A stretch of DNA of 23,024 bases from an uncultured Collinsella sp. GTDB taxonomy: Bacteria; Actinomycetota; Coriobacteriia; Coriobacteriales; Coriobacteriaceae. Both the position numbers and the translations under genes were made by a program. Below are positions 9,191-16,392 of the stretch, piece after piece (the first letter of the stretch is position 1; each line of letters begins with the position of its first letter). A model generated the notes under the pieces. The model was not told where the DNA came from. It saw nothing but the letters and a program-made list of their open reading frames with translations, and did no database searches. The stretch covers positions 1-23,024 of the forward strand of contig CATYVH010000029.1 in assembly GCA_958413765.1 (NCBI GenBank). The letters run 5' to 3'.

Positions 9191-9490
9191 CTACTCGCCA
9201 TCCTCCAGTTTGATGAGGATCTTGCGATAGCCGCCGTACTCGCCGTTGAGTGCCTTTGAAACGCGGCTCACCGTAGTGGACGAAGCGCCGGTGCGGGCCT
9301 GAACCTCAACATAAGGCTCGCCCTCATCCAGATAACGCGCAACCTGCAGACGCTGCGATAGATCGCAGATCTCGCGCGGCGTGCAGATATCGGTCAAAAA
9401 CGCTTGGATATCCTTCTCGTCATCCAAAAGACTAAATGCGTGGACCAGCTGCTTGACATCAGGCTTGTCAAACATGTTCTCGATATTCAT
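9191..9490 (-). CDS. YerC/YecD family TrpR-related regulator
   Basis: A 99-residue all-helical protein of the Trp-repressor superfamily, YerC/YecD branch. Residues 33-60 (TDICTPREICDLSQRLQVARYL) carry the TPRE..DL..R...A..L signature. Residues 61-81 form the helix-turn-helix, with VQARTGASSTTVSRVSKAL as turn and recognition helix. Such proteins are DNA-binding, but the ligand and targets are mostly unknown; tryptophan control cannot be assumed. The start has only a weak ribosome site (GGTGAT close to the ATG). It is divergent from the DUF360 membrane protein gene across a 324-bp gap and has its own strong terminator, so it is likely monocistronic. Confidence 0.88.
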   Translation of the reverse strand: MNIENMFDKPDVKQLVHAFSLLDDEKDIQAFLTDICTPREICDLSQRLQVARYLDEGEPYVEVQARTGASSTTVSRVSKALNGEYGGYRKILIKLEDGE

Positions 9491-9814
9491 CGATCACCGC
9501 CAAACCCGCCAAAAGGCATCGAAGTTGATACTGACATCGGGCATCGTTCGCCCGTTCTATGCAATAGGGCAACGCCTGTGGCTTTTGCCCGTAGCAGTTT
9601 AGCACACCACCAAACTAAAGCGACAAAACTCTCTGCCAGCGGCGCGTTTTCTAGGACGAACGCCGTTTTGAAACCGAATGCGCACGTAAGCTCCACGAAT
9701 ATCTGAGACAATGGGCGGCCGAACAAGGCGGCACACCCGAGCGGCCGTCCAAGCTGCCGCAGCAAACCGCTTCACGCGACACCGACGCACCCTGCGCAAG
9801 AAAGGATTCACACC
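9491..9814. other. Divergent intergenic region, no gene seen
   Basis: This 324-bp gap separates the TrpR-like gene (minus) and the small membrane protein gene (plus). Promoters for both are expected here, but none matches consensus well; TGAGACAAT near 9701-9709 is the best -10-like sequence for the plus gene. No structured RNA or coding sequence with a ribosome site was recognised. Confidence 0.4.
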
Positions 9815-10180
9815 ATGCGCTTTATGCTTAACTGGCTCTTTACCTCGATCGCCATCGCGATTGCCACGTTCCTCGTCCCCGGCATCCAGCCCTTCGGTTT
9901 TGCCGAGGCCTGGGTCTGTTTCGCCTTCGTGGGACTGTTCCTGAACATCGTCGATTCGCTCGTCAAGCCGTTCCTGACGGTTATCTCGCTGCCGCTCACG
10001 ATCATTACGCTGGGTATTTTTCAGCTCGTAGTCAACAGCTTTATGCTCGAGCTGGCCAGCTATCTGTCGGTCAATCTGCTGGGCGCGGGCATCTCCATCG
10101 CCAGCTTTGGATCGGCCTTTATGGGCAGCATCCTGGTGTCCATCATGCGCAGCATCCTCGACAGCATCGCCGAGGGCTAA
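9815..10180 (+). CDS. DUF360 / phage holin family 4-type membrane protein (YvlD-like)
   Basis: A 121-residue protein with four hydrophobic segments (roughly 5-20, 28-48, 55-75 and 88-112) and short loops. The segment FVGLFLNIVDSLVKPFLTVISLPLTIITLGIF is the hallmark of the DUF360 family often labelled 'phage holin family protein' (YvlD). Despite the name these are normally chromosomal membrane proteins with no lysis role; in Bacillus a relative belongs to an envelope-stress locus. There are no phage genes nearby, so lysis is unlikely. An AAAGGA ribosome site lies 9 nt before the ATG, and a strong terminator follows, so it is a single-gene unit. Confidence 0.88.
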   Translation: MRFMLNWLFTSIAIAIATFLVPGIQPFGFAEAWVCFAFVGLFLNIVDSLVKPFLTVISLPLTIITLGIFQLVVNSFMLELASYLSVNLLGAGISIASFGSAFMGSILVSIMRSILDSIAEG

Positions 10181-10220
10181 AACGGCCATTCCGGCCGCGC
10201 CCGTCTCAACAGCCCAAAAC

Positions 10221-10258
10221 GAAGGCCGCCCATCACAAAAATGGGCGGCCTTCTTATT
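10221..10258 (+). terminator. Intrinsic terminator of the DUF360 gene
   Basis: A perfect 13-bp stem (GAAGGCCGCCCAT at 10221-10233 and its complement at 10241-10253) with a 7-nt A-rich loop is followed by TTATTT. It starts 40 nt after the stop codon. Confidence 0.92.
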
Positions 10259-10284
10259 TGCCAAGTCTCAAAGGGCGAGAGAAT

Positions 10285-10315
10285 CTGCCATTTCCACCCC
10301 GTCCCCAAATGGCAG
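10285..10315 (-). repeat. GGGGAC-loop hairpin 3' of the Rrf2 gene
   Basis: A perfect 9-bp stem (CTGCCATTT / AAATGGCAG) encloses a 13-nt loop which on the minus strand reads GGGGACGGGGTGG. The hairpin ends exactly 5 nt before the last base of the Rrf2 stop codon. No T-tract follows. It belongs with the hairpins at 18601-18629 and 19548-19582, which have the same loop start but different stems. Confidence 0.8.
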
Positions 10316-10320
10316 GTGGG

Positions 10321-10749
10321 CTAGATCACGTAGTCGTAGCCTTCGTTGGGAGCGACAAGTTGATCGAGCGTCACACCGTCGAGGTAGTCGTTGATAAGCT
10401 TGTCCAGGTTCTTCCACACGTCGAGCGTGGGGCACTCGTCAGAGCGCGAACAACCCTTGCAGTCGCCATCCAGGCAGGCGACCGGCGCCAGGCTGCCCTC
10501 GGTCAGGCGCAAGATCTCGCCCACCGTGTACTGCTCGGGCGGGCGCGTGAGCACATAGCCGCCGCCCTTGCCGCGCATGCCCGAGAGCATGTTGGCGCGC
10601 ACGAGCGTAGCCAGAATATTCTCGAGGTACTTCTCCGAAATACCCTGACGCGCCGCAATCTCTTTAAGCGGGATACGGCCTGTCGCCTGGTGCTCGGCCA
10701 GGTCGACCATAACGCGCAGGGCATATCTGCCCTTTGTGGAAACCAACAT
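10321..10749 (-). CDS. Rrf2 family transcriptional regulator with cysteine motif
   Basis: A 142-residue Rrf2-type winged-helix regulator. MLVSTKGRYALRVMVDLA and IPLKEIAARQGISEKYLENILATL (about 27-50) are the canonical helix-turn-helix, and GKGGGYVLTRP (60-70) is the wing. Cysteines at 92, 97, 100 and 106 (ACLDGDCKGCSRSDEC) lie where IscR-type members bind an Fe-S cluster (92, 98 and 104 in E. coli IscR), so Fe-S or redox sensing is plausible. The gene is divergent from cysK; in this family CymR and IscR control cysteine and Fe-S synthesis, so control of cysK is a reasonable inference. The alternative is an iscR-like regulator of distant targets. AAAGG lies about 11 nt upstream of the ATG. Confidence 0.9.
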   Translation of the reverse strand: MLVSTKGRYALRVMVDLAEHQATGRIPLKEIAARQGISEKYLENILATLVRANMLSGMRGKGGGYVLTRPPEQYTVGEILRLTEGSLAPVACLDGDCKGCSRSDECPTLDVWKNLDKLINDYLDGVTLDQLVAPNEGYDYVI

Positions 10750-10762
10750 ATATATAGCTGCC

Positions 10763-10798
10763 TTTCGGTCTTTTAATTCGTAGAAATTCTAGCCGAAA
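10763..10798. promoter_or_regulatory. Candidate operator/promoter of the Rrf2 gene
   Basis: The dyad TTTCGG (10763-10768) / CCGAAA (10793-10798) encloses AATT-N6-AATT (10775-10788). On the minus strand a TAGAAT -10-like hexamer (10786-10791) lies inside it. The position fits autoregulation by the Rrf2 protein, but no consensus could be tested. Confidence 0.35.
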
Positions 10799-10866
10799 AA
10801 TTGGTTTTGAAAATACCTATTCCCGTCAAGATGGTTAATCGACTCGTAATAATCTTCTATTTCCTA

Positions 10867-10895
10867 TTGCGTTACTAGGCTTTACTGTCTACTAT
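10867..10895 (+). promoter_or_regulatory. Candidate sigma70-type promoter of cysK
   Basis: TTGCGT (10867-10872) and TACTAT (10890-10895) are separated by 17 bp in an AT-rich stretch. The predicted transcript start near 10902 gives a leader of about 100 nt. The match is moderate (3/6 and 4/6). Confidence 0.4.
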
Positions 10896-11000
10896 GCTTG
10901 CCAACAGCAAAACGAACAACCTATAAGGTTTGTGGGTTTCGCTGCTACACACCGTAAAACCACACGGTATCCAGTCATTTGAACACTTTGGAGGTTCACC

Positions 11001-11939
<939 letters not shown>

Positions 11940-11944
11940 AGCTT

Positions 11945-11961
11945 CTCGTTCTTAGAACGAG
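11945..11961 (+). other. Short perfect dyad just after cysK
   Basis: CTCGTTCT and AGAACGAG flank a single T, beginning 6 nt after the cysK stop. There is no T-tract, so it could be a weak hairpin or a protein site rather than a terminator. Confidence 0.35.
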
Positions 11962-12010
11962 TCCAAGGCACGCCGGTCTCCCCTCTCTTCTGGCAGCCTG
12001 AGCCCATCTC

Positions 12011-12048
12011 GTTCGGATGTCCCACGAGACGTCCGAACTTGCTACAAT
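12011..12048 (+). promoter_or_regulatory. Dyad next to a TACAAT -10 box upstream of mnmA
   Basis: GTTCGGATGT (12011-12020) and ACGTCCGAAC (12029-12038) form a 10-bp dyad with one G-T mismatch and an 8-nt loop. Four bases later comes an extended -10, TGCTACAAT (12040-12048). No -35 match exists at the right spacing; the dyad occupies that place. The layout suggests a regulated or activator-dependent promoter. Confidence 0.45.
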
Positions 12049-12052
12049 GTCT

Positions 12053-12091
12053 GCGGCGCGGAACCAGCCTCCCGCGCCGCTTTTCTTTTTT
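12053..12091 (+). terminator. Intrinsic terminator between cysK and mnmA
   Basis: A 9-bp all-GC stem (GCGGCGCGG at 12053-12061, complement at 12072-12080) with a 10-nt loop is followed by TTTTCTTTTTT. It ends only about 30 nt before the mnmA ATG and starts only 5 nt after the TACAAT box. It either ends cysK transcription or acts as a leader terminator for mnmA. Confidence 0.85.
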
Positions 12092-12120
12092 GGCCATATG
12101 CCACCAAGGAGAACCTCCCC

Positions 12121-13221
12121 ATGCACAACAAGCGCGTGCTCGTCGCCATGAGCGGCGGCGTCGATTCCAGCGTGACCGCGTATCTGCTAAAAAGTCAGGG
12201 CTACGAATGTGTCGGCGCTACCATGCGCCTCACCTGCCCCGCACCCGACCCCACCACGGGCATGAGTAAGGTCGACCGCGACATCGCCGATGCAAAGGCC
12301 GTCGCCGAGCGCCTGGGGATACCCCATCACGTGCTCGACTTGCAGCAAACCTTCGACCGCAACGTGATCGAACGCTTTGTGAACGCCTACCAGGAGGGGC
12401 TGACGCCTAACCCGTGCATCATCTGCAACCGCCATATTAAGTTTGGCGCGCTGCTCGATGCGGCACTCAATATGGGCTGCGATTACATCGCCACGGGCCA
12501 TTACGCCAAAACAAGCCAAGCGGCAGACGGCACCCGGCAGCTGCATCGCGGCGAGGACCCTAAAAAGGACCAAAGCTACTTTTTATATTCGCTTACGCAG
12601 GAGCGCCTGGCGCACACGATCTTTCCGCTGGCAGGCCTGGACAAGGAGCACGACGTGCGCCGCATTGCCGCCGAGCAGGGCTTTGCCAACGCCAAGAAGG
12701 CCGAAAGCGAGGACATCTGCTTTATCGCGGATGGCGACTATGCGGGCTATATCGAGCGTCGGTGCGGACATCCCGCTACACCGGGCGATATCGTATGGCG
12801 CGACGGCAGCGTGGTCGGGCGCCACAACGGCGCGCTGCGCTACACCATCGGCCAGCGCAAGGGCCTGGGTGTCGCGATGGCGCATCCCGTGTATGTGACG
12901 GGCGTCGACGCCGCCAACAACACCGTGCATCTGGGCGAGGCCGAGGACCTGACGGCCACAGCGCTCACAGCCAACGACTGGATCTGGAGCGCCCCTGCCG
13001 ACCGCATGGAGGCAAAGCTCGATGCCGGCGGCATTCGCGTGGGCGCCAAGTACCGCTACCGTCAAAAGGACCAGGCGGCGACCCTTACACGTGGCGCCGA
13101 CGGACAAATGCTGCTGACTTTTGATGAGCCGCAGCGAGCCATCGCCCCCGGCCAGGCCGTCGTCGTCTACCGCGGCGACGTCGTCCTGGGCGGGGGCACC
13201 GTGACCGGCGCACTTAAGTAG
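12121..13221 (+). CDS. mnmA: tRNA-specific 2-thiouridylase MnmA
   Basis: A 366-residue ATP-pyrophosphatase that places the 2-thio group on U34 of Lys, Glu and Gln tRNAs. The PP-loop is SGGVDSS (11-17). NPCIICN contains the first catalytic cysteine (C102), and the second, C200, is in SEDICFI, the normal pair spacing. ATGHYA (124-129), KDQSYFLY (149-156) and YTIGQRKGLG (241-250) are family signatures, and the C-terminal part is the usual beta-barrel. AAGGAG lies 8 nt before the ATG. The sulfur is delivered ultimately from cysteine by a desulfurase, which gives a logical link to cysK 180 bp upstream, although a strong terminator separates them. It converges on the HipA-like gene with an 8-bp gap. 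Confidence 0.95.
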   Translation: MHNKRVLVAMSGGVDSSVTAYLLKSQGYECVGATMRLTCPAPDPTTGMSKVDRDIADAKAVAERLGIPHHVLDLQQTFDRNVIERFVNAYQEGLTPNPCIICNRHIKFGALLDAALNMGCDYIATGHYAKTSQAADGTRQLHRGEDPKKDQSYFLYSLTQERLAHTIFPLAGLDKEHDVRRIAAEQGFANAKKAESEDICFIADGDYAGYIERRCGHPATPGDIVWRDGSVVGRHNGALRYTIGQRKGLGVAMAHPVYVTGVDAANNTVHLGEAEDLTATALTANDWIWSAPADRMEAKLDAGGIRVGAKYRYRQKDQAATLTRGADGQMLLTFDEPQRAIAPGQAVVVYRGDVVLGGGTVTGALK

Positions 13222-13229
13222 CCGCGGGT

Positions 13230-14603
13230 TTATCGCTGCACGTGTCGAAGTACCTCAACAGCGGCACCAACCTCGATTATGCGACGCTCGAGGCCGCGGC
13301 GGATGGCCTCGAGTCGACCCTCCGCCGTGGCCCATTCGCTCTGCGAAAGAATCTCGATCGCCTCATCAACAAATCCGTTGAGCCGCGATGAATCGAACCA
13401 ATCGAGCGAATCCGCAAGCGCCAGCTGGACGGAAGGGTCGGGTCCAAACGGCTTGGCGGCAAACCCAAACTCTCCAGCTACGAGCACAGCGGTTGGCACG
13501 TTATACCACAGGCAGTTGCCGCTATCGAACAGCGGTGCATGCCTTATCTCCAAGGTATCGACATTGCGGATGATGCCGAAGTTTCGCCAATGGCGATCGC
13601 TGTTGGCCAAAAGGGCATCGCAAACGATCATCTGCGACATAGACCTTCTCACGGCAGCCTCGTCTGCTCCATGCTTACCAAGGAAGCGGCAGTACCGGTC
13701 GTACGTCGAGCTTCCTCGCTGACCGCCAAGGGCGTTCTTAACGTAAACGGCTGGAACGTATTCCTCGCGGCCATCAAGAAAGTCATCGCACAGACACACA
13801 GGGCCATCGAACATCCGCTCAACCGTATAAGGAACAAACTCGCCCTCCGACAGCAAGCGACGGTGCAGGGCCGTTGCAACCGCCTCGTTAAAGGGTCGCT
13901 GGTCATCCATGCCGCATCCTTTAGCCAAGACGCGAACGCCGCGGCGGATCACCCATGATTTAGGGAGCTCGCCCTCGGACGTGTTGTCGGGGTTTTTAAG
14001 GCCGATGCCCTCCAGCCAACCCGAACGCCCCTCGGGCGCAGACCGCTCAAAATCATTCTCGAAGTAATTGATGTTTTGCCATTTGAGTTCGTCGCAATCG
14101 GTCGGCCGCAGCCAATAGCAATCCGAAAGCGAGAGGCCCAGGCACTGAACCGGCACCTCAACGCCGCTGACAACCCCCAGCTCGCGGTAGCGCGAGATAA
14201 GCCCAGGGCGAACATCGGGCACCGACCGATGCCCCCACCACGCGTTGAGCTCCCGCTTATTCACCGTTGGAGAAAAGCTCGAACACGTGTCAAACGGCAT
14301 TCGTTGCGTATCGAGGACCTCGGCGATTTCGAAGGGAAACTCGCGCGTCGGATCAAATGAGACATGCGCGACCTCATGGTCGGCCGACATCAGCGTAAAC
14401 TTGCGCCCCACATCGGCTGCAGGACGGCGCCCTCGTTTGCGGACCTTTTGATAGGCGATCGCGGAATTATACTCAACCATCTTCCGTCCACCCACAGTAT
14501 TGCATGCGAGCGTTCCGGATGCCGCCAGTTGCGATATGCGAGCCTTTGTGACGCCTAGTAGACGGGCGGCATCACCCATAGATAAGTATTCCGATGTATC
14601 CAT
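13230..14603 (-). CDS. HipA-like kinase with N-terminal helix-turn-helix
   Basis: A protein of about 457 residues. Residues 4-55 (LSMGDAARLLGVTKARISQL, then GGRKMVEYNSAIAY) form an excisionase/MerR-type helix-turn-helix. The C-terminal half resembles HipA-type Ser/Thr kinases: DALLANSDRHWRNFG (about 329-343) matches the catalytic loop (N-x-DRH-x-x-N), and PLFDSGN (about 358-364) matches the metal-binding DxG. LPKSWVIRRGVRVLAKG (near 205-220) may hold the ATP-site lysine. No separate hipB gene is adjacent, so DNA binding and kinase appear fused. The longer frame starts with GTG at 14615, but GAGGTG about 11 nt before the ATG at 14603 favours this start. The target is unknown. Confidence 0.75.
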   Translation of the reverse strand: MDTSEYLSMGDAARLLGVTKARISQLAASGTLACNTVGGRKMVEYNSAIAYQKVRKRGRRPAADVGRKFTLMSADHEVAHVSFDPTREFPFEIAEVLDTQRMPFDTCSSFSPTVNKRELNAWWGHRSVPDVRPGLISRYRELGVVSGVEVPVQCLGLSLSDCYWLRPTDCDELKWQNINYFENDFERSAPEGRSGWLEGIGLKNPDNTSEGELPKSWVIRRGVRVLAKGCGMDDQRPFNEAVATALHRRLLSEGEFVPYTVERMFDGPVCLCDDFLDGREEYVPAVYVKNALGGQRGSSTYDRYCRFLGKHGADEAAVRRSMSQMIVCDALLANSDRHWRNFGIIRNVDTLEIRHAPLFDSGNCLWYNVPTAVLVAGEFGFAAKPFGPDPSVQLALADSLDWFDSSRLNGFVDEAIEILSQSEWATAEGRLEAIRRGLERRIIEVGAAVEVLRHVQR

Positions 14604-14620
14604 GCGCCGCATCACCTCGT

Positions 14621-14648
14621 TAAGTATTTCACGCGTTAAAATAACTTA
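14621..14648. promoter_or_regulatory. Candidate operator at the HipA-like gene start
   Basis: TAAGTATTT (14621-14629) and AAATAACTTA (14639-14648) form an inverted repeat with one bulged base, in AT-rich DNA 18-45 bp upstream of the chosen start. This is where an autoregulatory HTH protein would bind, but no consensus is known. Confidence 0.35.
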
Positions 14649-14682
14649 TCTTATACAGGATAATACTAAACGGACTGAATTG

Positions 14683-14708
14683 AAAAAAGGCCCGAGCAAT
14701 CGGGCCTT
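14683..14708 (-). terminator. Intrinsic terminator of the M42 peptidase gene
   Basis: Read on the minus strand, a perfect 9-bp stem (AAGGCCCGA / TCGGGCCTT) with a 4-nt loop is followed by six T. It lies 36 nt after the peptidase stop codon. Confidence 0.9.
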
Positions 14709-14744
14709 AGAGCAATTGGTCAGCCAAGCTATGAACCGCTTCCC

Positions 14745-15788
14745 CTAGCGCTGAACGTAGGCGCGAACGAGCTCGTAGGTATTGCGCGCGCCGTCGATGT
14801 GGCTGCGCTCGTAGTTGTGGCTCGCGTACACGCCGGGACCGATCAGGCCGTGGCGAATGTCGTAACCAGCCGAAAGCGTAGCCTCGACGTCGGAGCCGTA
14901 GTGCGGATACACATCGATCGCGTAGTCGAGCTCAAGCTCGCGCGCGATGTTGGACAGCGTCGTCACCAGGTCGTAGTTGTACGGACCGCCCGAATCCTTG
15001 GCGCAGATCGAAACCATGCGCTCGGTGCAGCCCAGATCGTCGCCCACGCAGCCCATGTCCACGCTGATCATCTCGCGCGTGTCGGCCGGCACAAAGGCGC
15101 CGCCGTGACCGACCTCCTCGTACACGGTAAAGAGCAGTGACACCTTGCGCGAGAGCGTCACCTCGCCGTCAGCAACGGCGCGAGCCAGACCCAGCAGAAT
15201 CGACGCGGACAGCTTGTCGTCAAGGAAGCGGCTCTTGATGTAGCCGCTCTCCGTCACCGTGGTGCGCGGATCCATAGCGATGATGTCTCCAGCCTGAATG
15301 CCCAGCTCGAGCACGTCGTCCTTGCTGTCGACGTTCTCGTCGAGCAGGATTTCCATGTTCTTCTCGATGGTCTTGACCGGCTCATCGGCCACATGCGCCG
15401 AAGGCTCGGTATTGAGAACCACACCCGTGTAGACATTGCCATCGCGCGTGTAAACGGTGCAGTTCTCGCCATCGGCCGTAGACCACTGATGCCCGCCAAG
15501 CGTCGTGGGACGCAGGCGACCATTGTCCTTGATGGAGCGCACCATGGCGCCCAGGGTATCGACATGGCTCGCCAATACGAGCGGCTCGCCCTCGCCGCCA
15601 AGCTCAACCAACACGTTGCCCTTATTGGAGCGCTCGGGGCCAAAGCCCATATCGCGCAACGTTTCCATTAGATAGTCAGTAGCCGCACGGGTATAGCCCG
15701 TAGGTGAAGCAATAGAAGTCAGCGTCTTCAACTGGTCAGTAATATAGGAGAGCGTCTCCTCTAGAGAAGCATCAACATTAGAAGCCAT
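14745..15788 (-). CDS. M42 family metallopeptidase (glutamyl aminopeptidase type)
   Basis: A 347-residue cytoplasmic dinuclear-metal aminopeptidase of clan MH, family M42. The metal ligands can be placed: H75 in ASHVDTLG with D77, bridging D191 in FLDDKLSA, catalytic and ligand Glu 224/225 in YEEVGHGG, D244 in SVDMG, and the last His in SHNYERSH. Substrates are probably peptides from protein turnover; family annotation as endoglucanase is historical. The frame can start two codons earlier (ATG at 15794), but that ATG directly abuts GGAAGG, whereas the ATG at 15788 has a 6-nt spacing. A strong terminator follows. The gene is flanked by a repeat-rich non-coding region upstream. Confidence 0.93.
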   Translation of the reverse strand: MASNVDASLEETLSYITDQLKTLTSIASPTGYTRAATDYLMETLRDMGFGPERSNKGNVLVELGGEGEPLVLASHVDTLGAMVRSIKDNGRLRPTTLGGHQWSTADGENCTVYTRDGNVYTGVVLNTEPSAHVADEPVKTIEKNMEILLDENVDSKDDVLELGIQAGDIIAMDPRTTVTESGYIKSRFLDDKLSASILLGLARAVADGEVTLSRKVSLLFTVYEEVGHGGAFVPADTREMISVDMGCVGDDLGCTERMVSICAKDSGGPYNYDLVTTLSNIARELELDYAIDVYPHYGSDVEATLSAGYDIRHGLIGPGVYASHNYERSHIDGARNTYELVRAYVQR

Positions 15789-15923
15789 ATGCATCCTTCC
15801 AAGTAAAACTAAGACCGAGCCCCGATTTTAACCTTTCTGCACGTGCAATACTCTAGAAACCGAGCCGACTCCAGACGTCCCCGCACCGGTTTTGTGCACG
15901 CGCTCGGTTTACAGTCCCAATCT

Positions 15924-15953
15924 TGCATAAATCCTATCGGTATCTGCATAAAT
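15924..15953. promoter_or_regulatory. Two TGCATAAAT boxes 21 bp apart (ArgR-like spacing)
   Basis: TGCATAAAT occurs at 15924-15932 and 15945-15953; the second continues as TGCATAAATATG. A 21-bp repeat matches the spacing of paired ArgR boxes, and the sequence resembles an ARG half-site. They lie about 140-165 bp upstream of the M42 gene; no arginine gene is in the window. Confidence 0.3.
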
Positions 15954-15998
15954 ATGAGGCATCTATTTGCTTCGTCTCAGGGTACCCCACCTTGGACC

Positions 15999-16022
15999 GT
16001 GCAAAATACGGAGTATTCAGCA
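15999..16022 (+). repeat. 24-nt repeat, copy 1 (inverted partner at 16209)
   Basis: GTGCAAAATACGGAGTATTC followed by AGCA. The second copy lies on the opposite strand at 16209-16232 and shares GTGCA and GGAGTATTCAGCA, differing only in the middle. Copy 1 contains the perfect dyad AATAC-GGA-GTATT. Confidence 0.6.
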
Positions 16023-16124
16023 CCGTGGACCCCGTCAGCCCCATCGCAAACGGCAAAGCGACGCGGTTACAGCAGTGTTGCAGGTCGTCGCAAACCAAAA
16101 ACGCGGTGGCAGCCCCCTCCGCTC

Positions 16125-16154
16125 ATCGATAGCCCGCCCACAAGGGCTGTCGAT
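16125..16154. repeat. Hairpin in the non-coding region
   Basis: ATCGATAGCCC (16125-16135) and GGGCTGTCGAT (16144-16154) pair over 11 bp with one mismatch and an 8-nt loop. Confidence 0.5.
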
Positions 16155-16192
16155 GGGCGTCTGCGGGCCACTGCGGCCCATTCACAACGTTA

Positions 16193-16232
16193 TGCATTTT
16201 TCAGAGCTTGCTGAATACTCCCAAAAATGCAC
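16193..16232. repeat. Hairpin containing copy 2 of the 24-nt repeat
   Basis: GCATTTTT (16193-16200) and AAAAATGC (16223-16230) form an 8-bp stem with a 22-nt loop. The right half overlaps the minus-strand copy of the repeat at 16209-16232. Confidence 0.5.
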
Positions 16233-16307
16233 GCTGAGAAGTGCACCACCTATCCGCAGCGGGCAGCATGCCTTGGTTTTGCCCATCTTGGGGCATCGGC
16301 GCGGCAC

Positions 16308-16340
16308 AAAAAGCCCCGCCGCGCGTAGCACGGCGGGGCC
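16308..16340 (-). terminator. Intrinsic terminator of fucO
   Basis: On the minus strand the 9-bp GC stem GCCCCGCCG / CGGCGGGGC (16313-16321 and 16331-16339) with a 9-nt loop is followed by five T. It is about 53 nt after the fucO stop. Confidence 0.92.
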
Positions 16341-16392
16341 AGCAGCAAGTCAAAAGACCATACGCCTACGGGCGAAGGACCACCAAACTGGG

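Larger units (their letters stand above)
15789..16307. other. Repeat-rich non-coding region
   Basis: No gene with a ribosome site is seen in about 520 bp. It holds a 9-bp inverted repeat AAACCGAGC (15857-15865) / GCTCGGTTT (15902-15910), two TGCATAAAT copies 21 bp apart, an inverted pair of a 24-nt repeat, and hairpins at 16125-16154 and 16193-16230. A TAAAAT -10-like hexamer on the minus strand near 15827-15832 may serve the M42 gene. The region could hold an unrecognised small RNA. Confidence 0.5.

Noticed and set aside
9815..10180. Reading the 'holin-like' gene as evidence of a prophage
   Set aside because: DUF360 proteins carry the holin label only by family name; no other phage gene, integrase or attachment site is present.
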